Counted from the first letter of the stretch, positions 43,094 through 52,445 are shown. The stretch is DNA of 64,000 bases from Collinsella sp. (GCA_019419585.1 DXZQ01000001.1:1-64000); one strand, 5' to 3'. A program made the numbers and translations. Notes: a model not told the origin generated them from the letters alone.

Positions 43094-43777
43094 TTACGCC
43101 CTTGCTTGCTCAATCTGCCCGATGAGCCAATCGCACCAGGCATCCATGCCCTCGCCCTTGCGCGCGCTCACGGCAAACCGCGGCGCCTGCGGATTGAGGT
43201 CATCGAGTGTCTTAGTATACCTATCCATGTCAAAATCGAAAGCCGGAGCCACGTCGACCTTGTTGAGCAGCTGCGCGCCGGCGTGTTGGAAGATGCCCGG
43301 GTACTTGATGGGCTTGTCGTCGCCCTCGGGCACCGAGAGAATCATGATGGACAGGTTCTCGCCCAGGTCAAAGTCGACCGGGCAGACCAGGTTGCCCACA
43401 TTTTCGATAAAGATGACGTCGATGTTTTCCAGACCCACAGCCTGGTCGAACGCGTCGACGGCCTCCATGATCATGTTGCCCTCGAGGTGGCACAGGCCCC
43501 CCGTGTTGATCTGGATGGCAGGCATGCCGGCTTCCTTCATGGTGATGGCGTCGACGTCCGAGGCGATGTCGCCCTCGATGACGGCGCAGCGCAGGCCCGC
43601 CTTGTCACGCAGGCGCTCGTTGGTGCCCAGGATCGTGGTGGTCTTGCCCGAGCCAGGGCTCGACAGCACATTGATCACATAGGTGTTTGTCTCTTTAAAT
43701 CGCTGTCGCAGCTGATCTGCCAGGCGCTCGTTGCGCGACAGAATCGGCGACGCGATATCAATCGTTTTCTCAGCCAT
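43094..43777 (-). CDS. hypB: Hydrogenase/urease nickel incorporation GTPase HypB
   Basis: 227 residues from ATG 43777, with AAGGAG upstream. P-loop SSPGSGKTT, then IEGDIASDVDA and GGLCHLEGNMI with metal-binding Cys and His, and ENVGNLVCPVDFDLGE with NKVD for GTP specificity. Delivers nickel to NiFe hydrogenase with HypA. No N-terminal His-rich stretch. hypA lies 55 bp upstream; no hydrogenase structural gene is in the window. Confidence 0.93.
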   Translation of the reverse strand: MAEKTIDIASPILSRNERLADQLRQRFKETNTYVINVLSSPGSGKTTTILGTNERLRDKAGLRCAVIEGDIASDVDAITMKEAGMPAIQINTGGLCHLEGNMIMEAVDAFDQAVGLENIDVIFIENVGNLVCPVDFDLGENLSIMILSVPEGDDKPIKYPGIFQHAGAQLLNKVDVAPAFDFDMDRYTKTLDDLNPQAPRFAVSARKGEGMDAWCDWLIGQIEQARA

Positions 43778-43832
43778 ACTCGGCACTCCTTACTTTGGCC
43801 CCTTTATACCCCATCATTAGATGGCTAGCGGG

Positions 43833-44189
43833 CTAATCGTCGGGGGTTTCGATTTCGATACTTGCGATATCGAGCTCGCGGCCGTGCAGCAGGCGCACGT
43901 TGGCGCCGCCACACTGGGGGCAGCGACAATGGAAACGGTCGTGCTCAAAGACCTCGCCGCAGTCCAGGCACTCGCTTTGTGGATGGACCTCCTCCACGGC
44001 AAGCTCGCAGCCGCGCGTGAGCGGGTCCTCATCGCGAAACGTCTCCCACGCAAAGTCGAGTGCCTCGCGCACGACCTCGGTCATATCCCCGATACGAAGC
44101 GTTACCAAAACGGCGCGCGAGGCCCCCGCCCCACGCGCCGCGCGAATCACTGTATCGAGTATGCCGTTGACAATGCCAACCTCGTGCAT
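43833..44189 (-). CDS. hypA: Hydrogenase nickel incorporation protein HypA
   Basis: 118 residues. N-terminal nickel site MHEV with His2. Zinc site CLDCGEVFEHDRFHCRCPQCGG. Works with HypB to load nickel into NiFe hydrogenase. Its ATG is a few bases after the tatC stop, so tatA-tatC-hypA-hypB read as one unit. Confidence 0.93.
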   Translation of the reverse strand: MHEVGIVNGILDTVIRAARGAGASRAVLVTLRIGDMTEVVREALDFAWETFRDEDPLTRGCELAVEEVHPQSECLDCGEVFEHDRFHCRCPQCGGANVRLLHGRELDIASIEIETPDD

Positions 44190-44195
44190 ACCGAT

Positions 44196-44987
44196 TTACT
44201 CCTCGTCGTCCTCGTCGTCCGAGAACAGGTCCAGACGGCTCACGAACAGGCCCTCCTTGCCCTCGCGCGCGGTAATGACCACGCGAGCGATGGCGAGCGA
44301 AATCTCGTAGAGCGAGAGCAGGGCGCCATACATGAGACCCAGCGTAACGGGCGAGCCGTCGGGCGTAATCACAGCCGAACCCACGAGCAGGCCTACGTAC
44401 ACGTAGCGCCAGGCGCTGCGGAAGGCCGCATAGGACACGATGTGGAAAACGGACAGGTAGAAGATGATGAGCGGCAGCTCAAACGCCACACCAAAGCCGA
44501 TCATAAAGAGCAGCTCCATGTTGACGTAGTTCTCCAGATCGGGCAACGCCGTAGCGACAGCCGAGGTCTCGCCGATGAGCCACTCAAAGCCCGCCGGGAT
44601 GATGATGAAGTAGCAGAAGATGGCACCCAGGAAGAACAGCACCGTCGAGGCGAGCACCGTGGGCACAACCCACTTGCGCTCGTTGGGGCGCAGTGCCGGC
44701 AGGAAAAATGCCAGAATCTGCCAGATGATCATGGGCGTGCACATGACCACGGCCATCTTGATGGCAAGCGAGAAGCGCAGGCCAAAGCCGCCGAGCGTGG
44801 TGGTGATGTAAAACTTACCGTCCGGCACAAAGGAGCGGATGGGGTCCTCAAGAATATCGAGCACCACGGGCGTGGCAAAGTACAGCACGATGGCGGCGGC
44901 AAACACCGAAACGACCACGATGGTCAGGCGGCGACGGAGCTCTCCCAGGTGATCGAAGAGCGGCATGCGCGCAGGTCCGATCGGCAT
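44196..44987 (-). CDS. tatC: Sec-independent translocase TatC
   Basis: 263 residues with six predicted membrane helices. Family motif MPLFDHLGELRRRL at the N-terminus recognises the twin-arginine signal; the periplasmic loop has FLPALRPNERKW. Acidic C-terminus (FSDDEDDEE). Its ATG overlaps the tatA stop (TAATG). Likely exports the hydrogenase whose maturation factors follow. Confidence 0.94.
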   Translation of the reverse strand: MPIGPARMPLFDHLGELRRRLTIVVVSVFAAAIVLYFATPVVLDILEDPIRSFVPDGKFYITTTLGGFGLRFSLAIKMAVVMCTPMIIWQILAFFLPALRPNERKWVVPTVLASTVLFFLGAIFCYFIIIPAGFEWLIGETSAVATALPDLENYVNMELLFMIGFGVAFELPLIIFYLSVFHIVSYAAFRSAWRYVYVGLLVGSAVITPDGSPVTLGLMYGALLSLYEISLAIARVVITAREGKEGLFVSRLDLFSDDEDDEE

Positions 44988-45559
44988 TACTCATCGCCTC
45001 CCTTCGGGGCGTCGGCGGCAGCAGCCTCGGCATCGTCCTCGACCTCGAGCTCGCGAGCGAGCTGGTCGACGACGGCCTTGCGCTTGCGGGGACGACGGGC
45101 GTAGAGGTCAGCCGTCGTGGGCTCTGCCGGCTCGGGCTCGGGCTCTGCAGCAGGCTCGGGCTCGACGGCAGCAGCAGGCTCTGTACCCTCGGCCTCATCA
45201 ACAGCGCCTTCGCCCTCAGCAGCACCCTCGCTTGCGGCCTTCTCGGCAGCAAGACGGGCGCGACGCTCGGCAAAGGTCTCCTTCTTGGCGGGCGCTGCCG
45301 TCTCGGCGACATCCTCGTCCGCATCGGAATCGTCGTCGGTCGCAGCAGTCTTCTTGGGCTTGACCGGGGCCGACGCGACCTCGCTCACCGGATCGATAAT
45401 CTCGGACTGAACAACGGCCGTCATCTTTTCCTGCGTCTCGCGGAACTGACGGATGGCACGGCCGATCGTGCGGCCCATCTGCGGGAGCTTATCCGGGCCA
45501 AACAGCAAAAAGCCGAAGACCACGATGATCGCGAGCTCACCCTCTCCAATACCAAACAC
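44987..45559 (-). CDS. TatA/TatB-type translocase subunit with long tail
   Basis: 190 residues from a GTG at 45559, with GGAGG five bases upstream; the longer frame to 45604 has no such site. N-terminal membrane helix GEGELAIIVVFGFLLFGPDKLPQ followed by an amphipathic helix (MGRTIGRAIRQFRETQEKM). The rest is an acidic Ala/Glu/Pro-rich tail (about residues 60-190). With only one TatA/B gene here it may serve both roles, though other copies could exist elsewhere. Confidence 0.85.
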   Translation of the reverse strand: MFGIGEGELAIIVVFGFLLFGPDKLPQMGRTIGRAIRQFRETQEKMTAVVQSEIIDPVSEVASAPVKPKKTAATDDDSDADEDVAETAAPAKKETFAERRARLAAEKAASEGAAEGEGAVDEAEGTEPAAAVEPEPAAEPEPEPAEPTTADLYARRPRKRKAVVDQLARELEVEDDAEAAAADAPKGGDE

Positions 45560-45640
45560 ACATACCTCCAAGGCTCGATGTGAGTCGAGCCCGCACCGCG
45601 CCATTCGGCCGGAACTCGTCTATTCATTCGGTCAAGTATA

Positions 45641-45668
45641 GCGCCCGGACGCCAAAACGTCCGAGCGC
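45641..45668 (-). terminator. Hairpin between STAS and tatA genes
   Basis: GCGCCCGGACG pairs with CGTCCGAGCGC (one mismatch); weak T-tract. Possible end of the STAS transcript. Confidence 0.45.
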
Positions 45669-45712
45669 ATCACAAACATATGCCAAACGGCACGCCCTTT
45701 TGGGGGCAAAGA

Positions 45713-46027
45713 TTATGCAGCGGTGATCGAAATCTCCTGGTCGACGCCCAACAGCTGAACCACGCGCATCACCGGGGGCTGCACGTTGACGCAGCTAAAA
45801 CGCTTACCATGATCAGCTGCGTGGTGTGCGGCGCCCACAAGCACGCCAATGCCCGTCGAATCGATGTAGCTCACCTGGGCAAAATCGAGCTCAACGGCCT
45901 CAGTGGGCTGCTCGAGCGCCAGGTCGATGGCATTGCGCAGGCTATCGGCGTTAGAGATATCGATCTCACCGGTCACCTTAATGGTGTAGAGCTCTGGCGT
46001 GGGGTTGGTGGAAATACCCAAATCCAT
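45713..46027 (-). CDS. STAS-domain anti-sigma factor antagonist-like protein
   Basis: 104-residue STAS domain. The phosphorylatable Ser is in VSYIDSTGIGVLVGA, with GEIDISNADSLR before it, as in SpoIIAA/RsbV. No anti-sigma kinase or sigma factor gene is adjacent, so the partner is unknown. Confidence 0.85.
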   Translation of the reverse strand: MDLGISTNPTPELYTIKVTGEIDISNADSLRNAIDLALEQPTEAVELDFAQVSYIDSTGIGVLVGAAHHAADHGKRFSCVNVQPPVMRVVQLLGVDQEISITAA

Positions 46028-46093
46028 GTATACGCTCCTTTACGTATCGAAAGTGCGGATAGTACTAGGCGCGGACTTGCGGGGCCCTACGCG

Positions 46094-47398
46094 TTAGGCG
46101 CGCTCGGCACGCGCAAGCTCGGCAGCGACGAGCTTGACGGCCAGCACCAGCACATCGAGCGCAGCCTCTAGGTCCTCGACCGTGGGATAGCTCGGCGCGA
46201 TGCGGATGTTGGTGTCGCGCGGATCCTTGCCATAGGGCCAGGTGGCACCGGCCGGCGTGAGCTTAACGCCCAGGTCGGCGCAAAGCGCAGCAACCTTCCG
46301 GGCCGAGCCCTCGGGACCATCGAAGCTTACAAAGTAGCCGCCGCGGGGATGCGTCCAGGTGGCGCAACCCGTATCGCCCAGGCCCTCGGTGAGCTTGCGC
46401 TCAACGGCCTCAAAGCGCGGGCGCAAAAACTCGGCATGCTTTTTCATGTGCTCCTTGACCGCCTCGATGGTGGGAAGGAAGCGCACGTGGCGCAGTTGGT
46501 TGAGCTTATCAGCACTGATGAGGCCGGCCTTCAGGCGCTTGGAGAACTCCGCGATAACCGCGGGGCTCGCACCGATAAAGCCGATACCGGCGCCCGGGAA
46601 GGTGATCTTGGACGTCGAGGCAAAGGCCACCACGCGGTCCTCGGTGCCCGCCGCGCGGGCAAGATCGAAGATGTTGGCGAGCTCGTCGGTCTCGTCGTAC
46701 AGGTCGTGCACGCAGTAGGCGTTATCCCAGAAGATGCGGAAATCGGGCGCGGCCGTGGGCATCTCGACCAGGCGGCGCACAGTGTCCTCGCTAAAGGTGA
46801 TGCCCGTGGGGTTGGAATACTTGGGCACGCACCAGATACCCTTGATGGAATCGTCGGCGGCAACCAGGCGCTCGATCTCGTCCATGTCGGGGCCGTTGTC
46901 GGTCATCGCGACGGGGACGTTCTCGATACCCAGGTCGGCGGTGATGCCAAAGTGGCGGTCGTAGCCGGGAACAGGGCACAGGAACTTGACCTTCTTGCCG
47001 TCATGCGCGGCCTCGTAAGCCTCCCAAGGCTCGCTGCCGCACGAGCCGCAGCGCCAGAACATACCGGCGATATCGTGCTCAATCAGCAGGCTCGATGAAC
47101 CCAGCACGAGCGTCTGCTCGGCGGGGCAGCCCAAGAACCCCCCTGCCAGCTTGCGTGCCGAGGGAATGCCCTCAAAGCAGCCGTAGTTGGAACAATCGAC
47201 GTTGCCGTCGTGCAGATCGGCATCGGCATTGAGGATATCGAGCATGGGTCGAGAGATGTCCACCTGGGAGGGCGACGGCTTGCCGCGGGCCATATCGAGC
47301 GCCAGGCCCTTGGCCTTGACCTCGGCGACCTCGGCTTTGAGCACCTCGATGGCGGCATCGAGTTCGGTGGTTTCCATCTTCTGGTAGATCGTCTGCAT
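46094..47398 (-). CDS. PLP-dependent class I aminotransferase
   Basis: 434 residues of the AspT/MocR-like aminotransferase subfamily. DMARGKPSPSQVDISRPMLDIL at the N-terminus, the PLP lysine in STSKITFPGAGIGF near residue 263, and NPTG in KYSNPTGITF. Substrate probably an acidic or aromatic amino acid (unknown). AAAGG lies eight bases before the ATG. Confidence 0.82.
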   Translation of the reverse strand: MQTIYQKMETTELDAAIEVLKAEVAEVKAKGLALDMARGKPSPSQVDISRPMLDILNADADLHDGNVDCSNYGCFEGIPSARKLAGGFLGCPAEQTLVLGSSSLLIEHDIAGMFWRCGSCGSEPWEAYEAAHDGKKVKFLCPVPGYDRHFGITADLGIENVPVAMTDNGPDMDEIERLVAADDSIKGIWCVPKYSNPTGITFSEDTVRRLVEMPTAAPDFRIFWDNAYCVHDLYDETDELANIFDLARAAGTEDRVVAFASTSKITFPGAGIGFIGASPAVIAEFSKRLKAGLISADKLNQLRHVRFLPTIEAVKEHMKKHAEFLRPRFEAVERKLTEGLGDTGCATWTHPRGGYFVSFDGPEGSARKVAALCADLGVKLTPAGATWPYGKDPRDTNIRIAPSYPTVEDLEAALDVLVLAVKLVAAELARAERA

Positions 47399-47547
47399 GG
47401 GTGCGACCTTTCGCGAAGCGGTACGTTGCAGTTCGTCTAAGTATAGACCGCCACCGCCGCAAGGGTATGAAGCCGTGATAGATTAAGTCCATCGCAATAA
47501 ATTACGAAACGCCGCGCATGCCGGCGTGGGGCGCCCAAGGAGGCACT

Positions 47548-47802
47548 ATGGAGTACGGATCGTTCCAGGCCGAGGAATTCGGCGACCTGCAGCGCCTGGT
47601 CGACGGGCTGTTTTATGACCGCCACGCCATCGACCGCCTGGATCTCATCGTGCAGGCCGAGATCTTGGACCTCGCGCCCGACCTTATGGAAATCGTGAAC
47701 CTTTTGCCGCCCGGCTACTACGACCGCCAATCGCTTTGCGACCAGCTCAACTCGGCCCTTGCCGCCCACGGCTGGGGCGCCGTCTACGGCACCGTGGAAT
47801 AA
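47548..47802 (+). CDS. Small conserved-looking hypothetical protein
   Basis: 84 residues from ATG 47548, with AAGGAGG four bases upstream. Amphipathic and acidic (GDLQRLVDGLFYDRHAIDRLDLIVQAEILDLAPDLMEIVNLLPP), no membrane segment. No family recognised. A good RBS and terminator make it a likely real gene. Confidence 0.65.
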   Translation: MEYGSFQAEEFGDLQRLVDGLFYDRHAIDRLDLIVQAEILDLAPDLMEIVNLLPPGYYDRQSLCDQLNSALAAHGWGAVYGTVE

Positions 47803-47805
47803 GCC

Positions 47806-47834
47806 TAGTCATTTAAGAACGTCCCCAATGACTA
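47806..47834. repeat. GGGAC-core palindrome (inverted copy of 12507 element)
   Basis: TAGTCATT, centre TAAGAACGTCCCC, AATGACTA. It matches the reverse complement of the 12507-12537 element almost exactly. Confidence 0.65.
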
Positions 47835-47871
47835 AAACGCCGCTTGTGATGGTGTTCACAGGCGGCGTTTT
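47834..47871. terminator. Bidirectional terminator
   Basis: AAAACGCCGC/GCGGCGTTTT with inner TGTGA/TTCACA; shared by the small gene and nhaA. Confidence 0.85.
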
Positions 47872-47888
47872 CAAACTTGTATGTGCTC

Positions 47889-49247
47889 TTACTCGTCCTT
47901 GGGCGCGGGGTGTTTGCAGACCACGCTCATGTAGATCATGCCAAGCACGGCCGCGGTGACCGAACCGGCAAGGATGGCGGCCTTGGCAGCCAGAACCTCA
48001 AACTGGGCCGTCGGGAAAGCAAGACCGCTGATGAGAATCGACATCGTAAAGCCGATGCCGCCCAGAATGCCCACACCGGCAATCATGTGCCAGTTGACAT
48101 TGCGCGGCAGCTCGCAGGCCCTAAGCTTAACCAGGGCAAACGTCATGCCAAAGATACCGATCGGCTTACCCAGCAGCATGCCAAAGTACACGCCGAGCGT
48201 CACCGGGTCGGTGAGCAGCGTGCTCATGTCCACGCCCACTAGGCGAACCTGCGCGTTCACGAACGCAAAGATCGGCAGAATCACAAAGTTGACCGGCGTG
48301 GAGATCAGACGCTCCATGCGGATGAGCGGCGGGGTCACGCGGTGCATGACGCGCTCGACCTTGGTGGTCGAGACGGTAAAGTCATGCTGACCCAGGATGT
48401 GCGCCTCGTCATCGTAGCGGTCATCGAGCAGCGGCAGGCACTCCCCCAACCAATCGGTAAGGCTGTCGAGTTTAACACCGCACTTGGCCGGGATGGTAAA
48501 GGCCAAGATGACGCCAGCAAGCGTGGCATGTACGCCGCTCTTGAACATGCAGAACCACAGCAGCAGACCCAGTACCGAATACGGGGCAAGGCGGTAATGT
48601 TGCGTCTTGTTGAGCCACACGAGCGCGCAGGTCACAAGCACGGCGGCGCCCAACCAAAACGGATTGGGGCTCTGACCGTAGAAGATGGCGATGGCGGCGA
48701 TGGAAATGAGGTCGTCGGCGATGGCGAGCGTCGAGAAGAACACGCGCACGCCGTTGGGCACACGGTTGCCCAAAAGCGACAGCACGCCCAGCGCAAAGGC
48801 AATATCGGTTGCCATGGGAATGGCCCAGCCGTTGTGCGCGCCGGCATGGTTAAAGATCAGGTAGATGCAGGCGGGAACGACGACGCCGCCCACGGCTGCC
48901 AGCATGGGAAGCATAGCCTGGCGCGGGTTTTTGAGCTCGCCGACCGTCATCTCGTACTTAAGCTCAATGCCTACCAGCAAAAAGAAGATTGCCATGAGGA
49001 AGTCGTTGACGAAAAGCTCGACGGTGAGGCCAGCCGTAAGGTTGCCCAGACCCACATACAGCGGGGTCTCCAAAAAGTGGTGGATGGCCTCGTAAGCATC
49101 GGTGTTGGCGCAAATGACGGCGGCGATGGCGGCGAAGACCATGACGGCGGCGGAAATCGTGCCGTTCTCGGCGATGCGCTCCCAAATGTCGTGGCGCTCA
49201 AAACGCTTGCGCTCACGAACGTTGAACAGCTGCTCAGTTGCTGCCAT
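47889..49247 (-). CDS. nhaA: Na+/H+ antiporter NhaA
   Basis: 452 residues with about 12 hydrophobic segments. Central Asp pair in STLAIADDLISI (canonical IDDLG), ELKYEMTVGELKNPRQAMLPMLAAVGGVVVPA and ATDIAFALGVLSLLG are NhaA signatures. Longer than E. coli NhaA because of a loop around residues 250-300. Expels Na+ in exchange for protons. AAAGGAG precedes the start. Confidence 0.93.
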   Translation of the reverse strand: MAATEQLFNVRERKRFERHDIWERIAENGTISAAVMVFAAIAAVICANTDAYEAIHHFLETPLYVGLGNLTAGLTVELFVNDFLMAIFFLLVGIELKYEMTVGELKNPRQAMLPMLAAVGGVVVPACIYLIFNHAGAHNGWAIPMATDIAFALGVLSLLGNRVPNGVRVFFSTLAIADDLISIAAIAIFYGQSPNPFWLGAAVLVTCALVWLNKTQHYRLAPYSVLGLLLWFCMFKSGVHATLAGVILAFTIPAKCGVKLDSLTDWLGECLPLLDDRYDDEAHILGQHDFTVSTTKVERVMHRVTPPLIRMERLISTPVNFVILPIFAFVNAQVRLVGVDMSTLLTDPVTLGVYFGMLLGKPIGIFGMTFALVKLRACELPRNVNWHMIAGVGILGGIGFTMSILISGLAFPTAQFEVLAAKAAILAGSVTAAVLGMIYMSVVCKHPAPKDE

Positions 49248-49455
49248 GGGCGGCTCCTTTCACGGGAAAGCTCCCGTCTTAAAAAAGCACGGCCCGCCCA
49301 AGTGGCGGCGCCGCGCTCTAACGTATTACGCTTGCATCTAGCCTACCCTGCACGACAGGCACGCAGGCGTGGCCGAAAAGCGGAACCATAGGTTGAACAT
49401 TATTTGCTCAACGGCACGGGTGCGCCTGTCCAAGAGACGACGCGACGCCGTGCAC

Positions 49456-49496
49456 AAAAAACGACCGGAGCGCGGGGCGTCCGCGATCCGGTCGTG
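49456..49496 (-). terminator. Terminator of ppaC
   Basis: ACGACCGGA pairs with TCCGGTCGT, followed on the minus strand by TTTTTTG. Confidence 0.75.
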
Positions 49497-49514
49497 GCGT
49501 TTGGTCAACTAAAC

Positions 49515-50438
49515 CTAGCAGGCGGCCATGATGGGGGCAGCGACCTGCTTCTTACGGGAGAGGACGCCCGGCATCCAGACGCCGTCGTGCTCGTCGGCAA
49601 TGCCCAGGCCCTTCTGAGCAGCCTCGGTCTCGCCCTCGAGCAGGACCTGCGAGCCCTCCTCCATGATGTCGGTGATGCACAGGACGATGCCGTCAGCACC
49701 CTTCTCGGCGGCGTAGGCGCGCATGGCCTCGCGGATCTCGTCGATCATACCGAGCGCACGGCTCTTGTCGACGGTCTCGTACTGGCCGATGAGCAGCTTC
49801 TTGCCGGCGGGCTCGAACATCTTGATGTCGTTGCCAACCATCTCGGCTGCGGTGAAGGAGCCGGACGGACGGGTGAGGAAGACCTCCATGCCAAACTTGA
49901 CCGGGTCGACGCCCACCTGCTCGCCGAGCTTGGCGGCGACGGCGCGGTCGACATCGGTGGTGGTGGGGCTCTTGAGCATGAGCGTGTCGGTCATCATGGC
50001 CGAGAGCAGCAGCTTGGCCTGAACGTCGGAAAGCTCAACGCCGAGCACGCCGGCGAGCTTGGTGACGATGGTGCAGCTGGAGCCCCAGGGCAGGCAGATG
50101 TAGTGCAGCGGGCCGGCGGTCTCGAAGTCGCCGATGCGGTGGTGGTCGACGACGCCAAAGACCGTGGCGTCCTTAAGACCGGCGACGGACTGGGCAGACT
50201 CGTTGTGGTCGGTGAGGACGACGAGCTGACCGGCCTCGACGGACTCGATCACGCGGGGCTCGGCAATGCCGGCGTCGGCGAGCAGCTTGGTGGACTCGGC
50301 CGGAAGCTGACCAAGGGCGCAGGCCTCGTAGGTGTTGCCGGCATACTCAACCTGGTTGAGCAGCTGGGACAGGACGACGGCGCTCATGATGGCGTCGTTA
50401 TCGGGGTTCTGGTGACCAAAGACAAGAACGTTTGCCAT
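49515..50438 (-). CDS. ppaC: Manganese-dependent inorganic pyrophosphatase
   Basis: 307 residues of DHH-family class II pyrophosphatase. Metal ligands are in GHQNPDNDAI (motif I), TDHNES and VVDHHRIGDF (DHH motif); the C-terminal DHHA2 domain has SRKKQVAAP. Hydrolyses pyrophosphate to phosphate in the cytoplasm. Confidence 0.93.
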   Translation of the reverse strand: MANVLVFGHQNPDNDAIMSAVVLSQLLNQVEYAGNTYEACALGQLPAESTKLLADAGIAEPRVIESVEAGQLVVLTDHNESAQSVAGLKDATVFGVVDHHRIGDFETAGPLHYICLPWGSSCTIVTKLAGVLGVELSDVQAKLLLSAMMTDTLMLKSPTTTDVDRAVAAKLGEQVGVDPVKFGMEVFLTRPSGSFTAAEMVGNDIKMFEPAGKKLLIGQYETVDKSRALGMIDEIREAMRAYAAEKGADGIVLCITDIMEEGSQVLLEGETEAAQKGLGIADEHDGVWMPGVLSRKKQVAAPIMAAC

Positions 50439-50556
50439 GGATATCCTCCACTTGATATGTGTACTTGGACGTAGCTATGGTAGCACGCCGATGCCGAGCC
50501 TTCGCAGACGGAAGGGCCACGGCATATTTTGGGGCGCAGGCACGGGGGCCAAGGCT

Positions 50557-50605
50557 GTCCCTTTTGCACCATGTTGGTGCAATGTAACCTGTCCCCCTTG
50601 CACCA
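50557..50605. repeat. GGGAC-core palindrome (GGGACAGGTTAC type)
   Basis: TGGTGCAA (50575-50582) and TTGCACCA (50598-50605) flank TGTAACCTGTCCCCC. An extra TTGCACCA lies at 50564-50571. Confidence 0.65.
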
Positions 50606-50606
50606 G

Positions 50607-51560
50607 CTATTTACCGGCAGCGCGCAGGGCTACGTAGGCGGCACCGATGATGCCGGCGTCGTTTCCGAGCGAAGCGACCTTAATGGGCGTCTCGCGCGAG
50701 GCAGAAAGCGCGTACTGCTTAAAGTGCTCGCGAACCTTGTCGAGGTAGACATCGGCCGAGGCGGAGGCGCCGCCGCCGATGAGGAACATCTCGGGGTCGA
50801 CCACGTTGGCGATAAGTGCCAGGGCGCGACCGAGATAGTCGGCCATGGTATCGGCCGCGGCCAGCGCGAGCTTGTCGCCCTCGCGGCAGGCCTGGAACAC
50901 GTCCTTGGAATCGGAGGGGCCGGTGAGCTCGATGGGCTCGACGCCAGCCTTCTTGCACTCGGCAAGGTAGTTGCTCACCACACCGGTGGCGCTGGAATAC
51001 TGCTCCAGGTGGCCATGGCCGCCGCAGCCGCAGGTGCGCTCCTCAGCCGGATTCAGGCACATGTGGCCGATCTCGCCGCCGGCACCCACAACGCCCGACA
51101 CCACGTCGCCGTTGACGATAACGCCGCCGCCCACGCCGGTACCGATGGTGACCATCACCACGTTCTGCACGCCCTTGGCAGAACCGAGCCAGGCCTCGCC
51201 CATGGCAGCGGCGTTGGCATCGTTCTCATACTTAACGACCGCGTCGGGGCAGTGCTCCTGGATGGCAATCCTCAGCTCGGGCAGGTTGATGGCAATGTTG
51301 GCCTTGACCTTGGCATCGCCCGATGCCGGGATGGGGCACGGAACGGCCAGGCCAATGCCCGCCACAAAGGCACGCGGAATCTGGGCTTTGGCGACCACCT
51401 GGTCGATAGCCTCGGTCACCGCGGCAAAGCCCGCAGCGTCAACGATGGGAGGCGTGGGCACGCTGGCCTTGGCCAGCAGGTTTCCGTCCTCGTCGAACAG
51501 GCCCTCCTTAACCGAGGTACCGCCGACGTCGATGCCAATGTAATACTGCTTAGGTTCCAT
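50607..51560 (-). CDS. ROK-family glucokinase
   Basis: 317 residues from ATG 51560 (AAAGGTGGG upstream; the open frame extends to 51626). ATP motif YIGIDVGGTSVKEGLF, catalytic NDANAAAMGEAWLG, and the zinc motif GHMCLNPAEERTCGCGGHGHLEQ, in which the usual third Cys is replaced by His. Phosphorylates glucose or a related hexose. Probably feeds glucose released by the phospho-glycosidases into glycolysis. Confidence 0.85.
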   Translation of the reverse strand: MEPKQYYIGIDVGGTSVKEGLFDEDGNLLAKASVPTPPIVDAAGFAAVTEAIDQVVAKAQIPRAFVAGIGLAVPCPIPASGDAKVKANIAINLPELRIAIQEHCPDAVVKYENDANAAAMGEAWLGSAKGVQNVVMVTIGTGVGGGVIVNGDVVSGVVGAGGEIGHMCLNPAEERTCGCGGHGHLEQYSSATGVVSNYLAECKKAGVEPIELTGPSDSKDVFQACREGDKLALAAADTMADYLGRALALIANVVDPEMFLIGGGASASADVYLDKVREHFKQYALSASRETPIKVASLGNDAGIIGAAYVALRAAGK

Positions 51561-51616
51561 GGGAGCCCACCTTTCTCGTTTAAACATTGCCTGTATGGTA
51601 CCGCTCTCAAGGCAAA

Positions 51617-51654
51617 AACCTACCAAAAAGGGACAGGTTTGTTTTGGCAGGTTT
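51617..51654. repeat. GGGAC-core palindrome
   Basis: AAACCTACCAAAA and TTTTGGCAGGTTTT flank AGGGACAGGTTTG. Confidence 0.6.
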
Positions 51655-51708
51655 TATCTGGGGTAACGCAATTGGCTGCCCAACAGGCCGCGCAAGACCA
51701 TCCCCAAA

Positions 51709-51743
51709 ATAAAGGCGCCGGGAGGCGGAGGCTCCCGGCGCCC
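51709..51743 (-). terminator. Terminator of the cellobiose-type PTS operon
   Basis: GGCGCCGGGAG pairs with CTCCCGGCGCC, followed by TTTATTTT on the minus strand. Confidence 0.8.
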
Positions 51744-51800
51744 GTCAAAGGGACTATGTTGTCTGTTGGACCGCACGGTCCGTCGCGGCGATAACGCCGA

Positions 51801-52133
51801 CTAGGCCTGAAGTGCCTGCAGCTGCTTGTGAACCTCGATGAGCTCCGTCGCCATGACGCGCATGGTCTCGGTGCCGGCCATCTGGTCCTCGGCATGCAGC
51901 AAAATCAACGGGGCCTCGCCGTTACGCTCGCCGTTGGCCTCCTTCTTCAGAAGCCCCATGTGAACATCGTGGCCACCGTTATAGGCCTCGTCGCCCTGCT
52001 TGATAAGCTCCTCGGCGGCGTCAAAATCGCCCTCCTTGGCCTTTTGCACGGCATTGATGTACATGCTCTTGGCGGTACCGACGTAGCTGATGATCTCAAA
52101 GCAGGTCATCTGCAGTTCGTTCATATCCTCCAT
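51801..52133 (-). CDS. PTS lactose/cellobiose EIIA component
   Basis: 110 residues from ATG 52133 (in-frame GTG nine bases earlier and ATG at 52124 are alternatives). FEIISYVGTAKSMYINA at the N-terminus and LLHAEDQMAGTETM with the phosphorylated His are EIIA-Lac/Cel signatures. Last gene of the operon, starting about ten bases after the EIIB stop. Confidence 0.9.
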   Translation of the reverse strand: MEDMNELQMTCFEIISYVGTAKSMYINAVQKAKEGDFDAAEELIKQGDEAYNGGHDVHMGLLKKEANGERNGEAPLILLHAEDQMAGTETMRVMATELIEVHKQLQALQA

Positions 52134-52142
52134 GCGGAGCAC

Positions 52143-52445
52143 CTAGCCCATCACGCTGACGCAGTGGTCGATGATGCCGGCAGCGTTCATGCGGCCGTAG
52201 TCGACCATGTTGATGACCTCGACCGGAAAACGACCGGCGGCCTCCTTCTCAAAATCGCCCTTGGTGTAGCCGATCTGCGGACCAAGCAGCAACATGTCGC
52301 ACTCGTCCAGGTGATCGTGGGCCTCGTTCATGGGACGAGCCTCGACCTCAATATCCAGACCACGGTTTGCAACCTCGGCCTGCATCTTCTGGACCAGCAG
52401 GCTCGTGGACATGCCGGCATTGCAGCAGAGCATGATCTTCTTCAT
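52143..52445 (-). CDS. PTS cellobiose-type EIIB component
   Basis: 100-residue CelA/LicB-type EIIB. Active Cys in MKKIMLCCNAGMSTSLLV (Cys7 or Cys8). Separates from EIIC by a 160-bp spacer with a strong hairpin. Confidence 0.92.
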   Translation of the reverse strand: MKKIMLCCNAGMSTSLLVQKMQAEVANRGLDIEVEARPMNEAHDHLDECDMLLLGPQIGYTKGDFEKEAAGRFPVEVINMVDYGRMNAAGIIDHCVSVMG

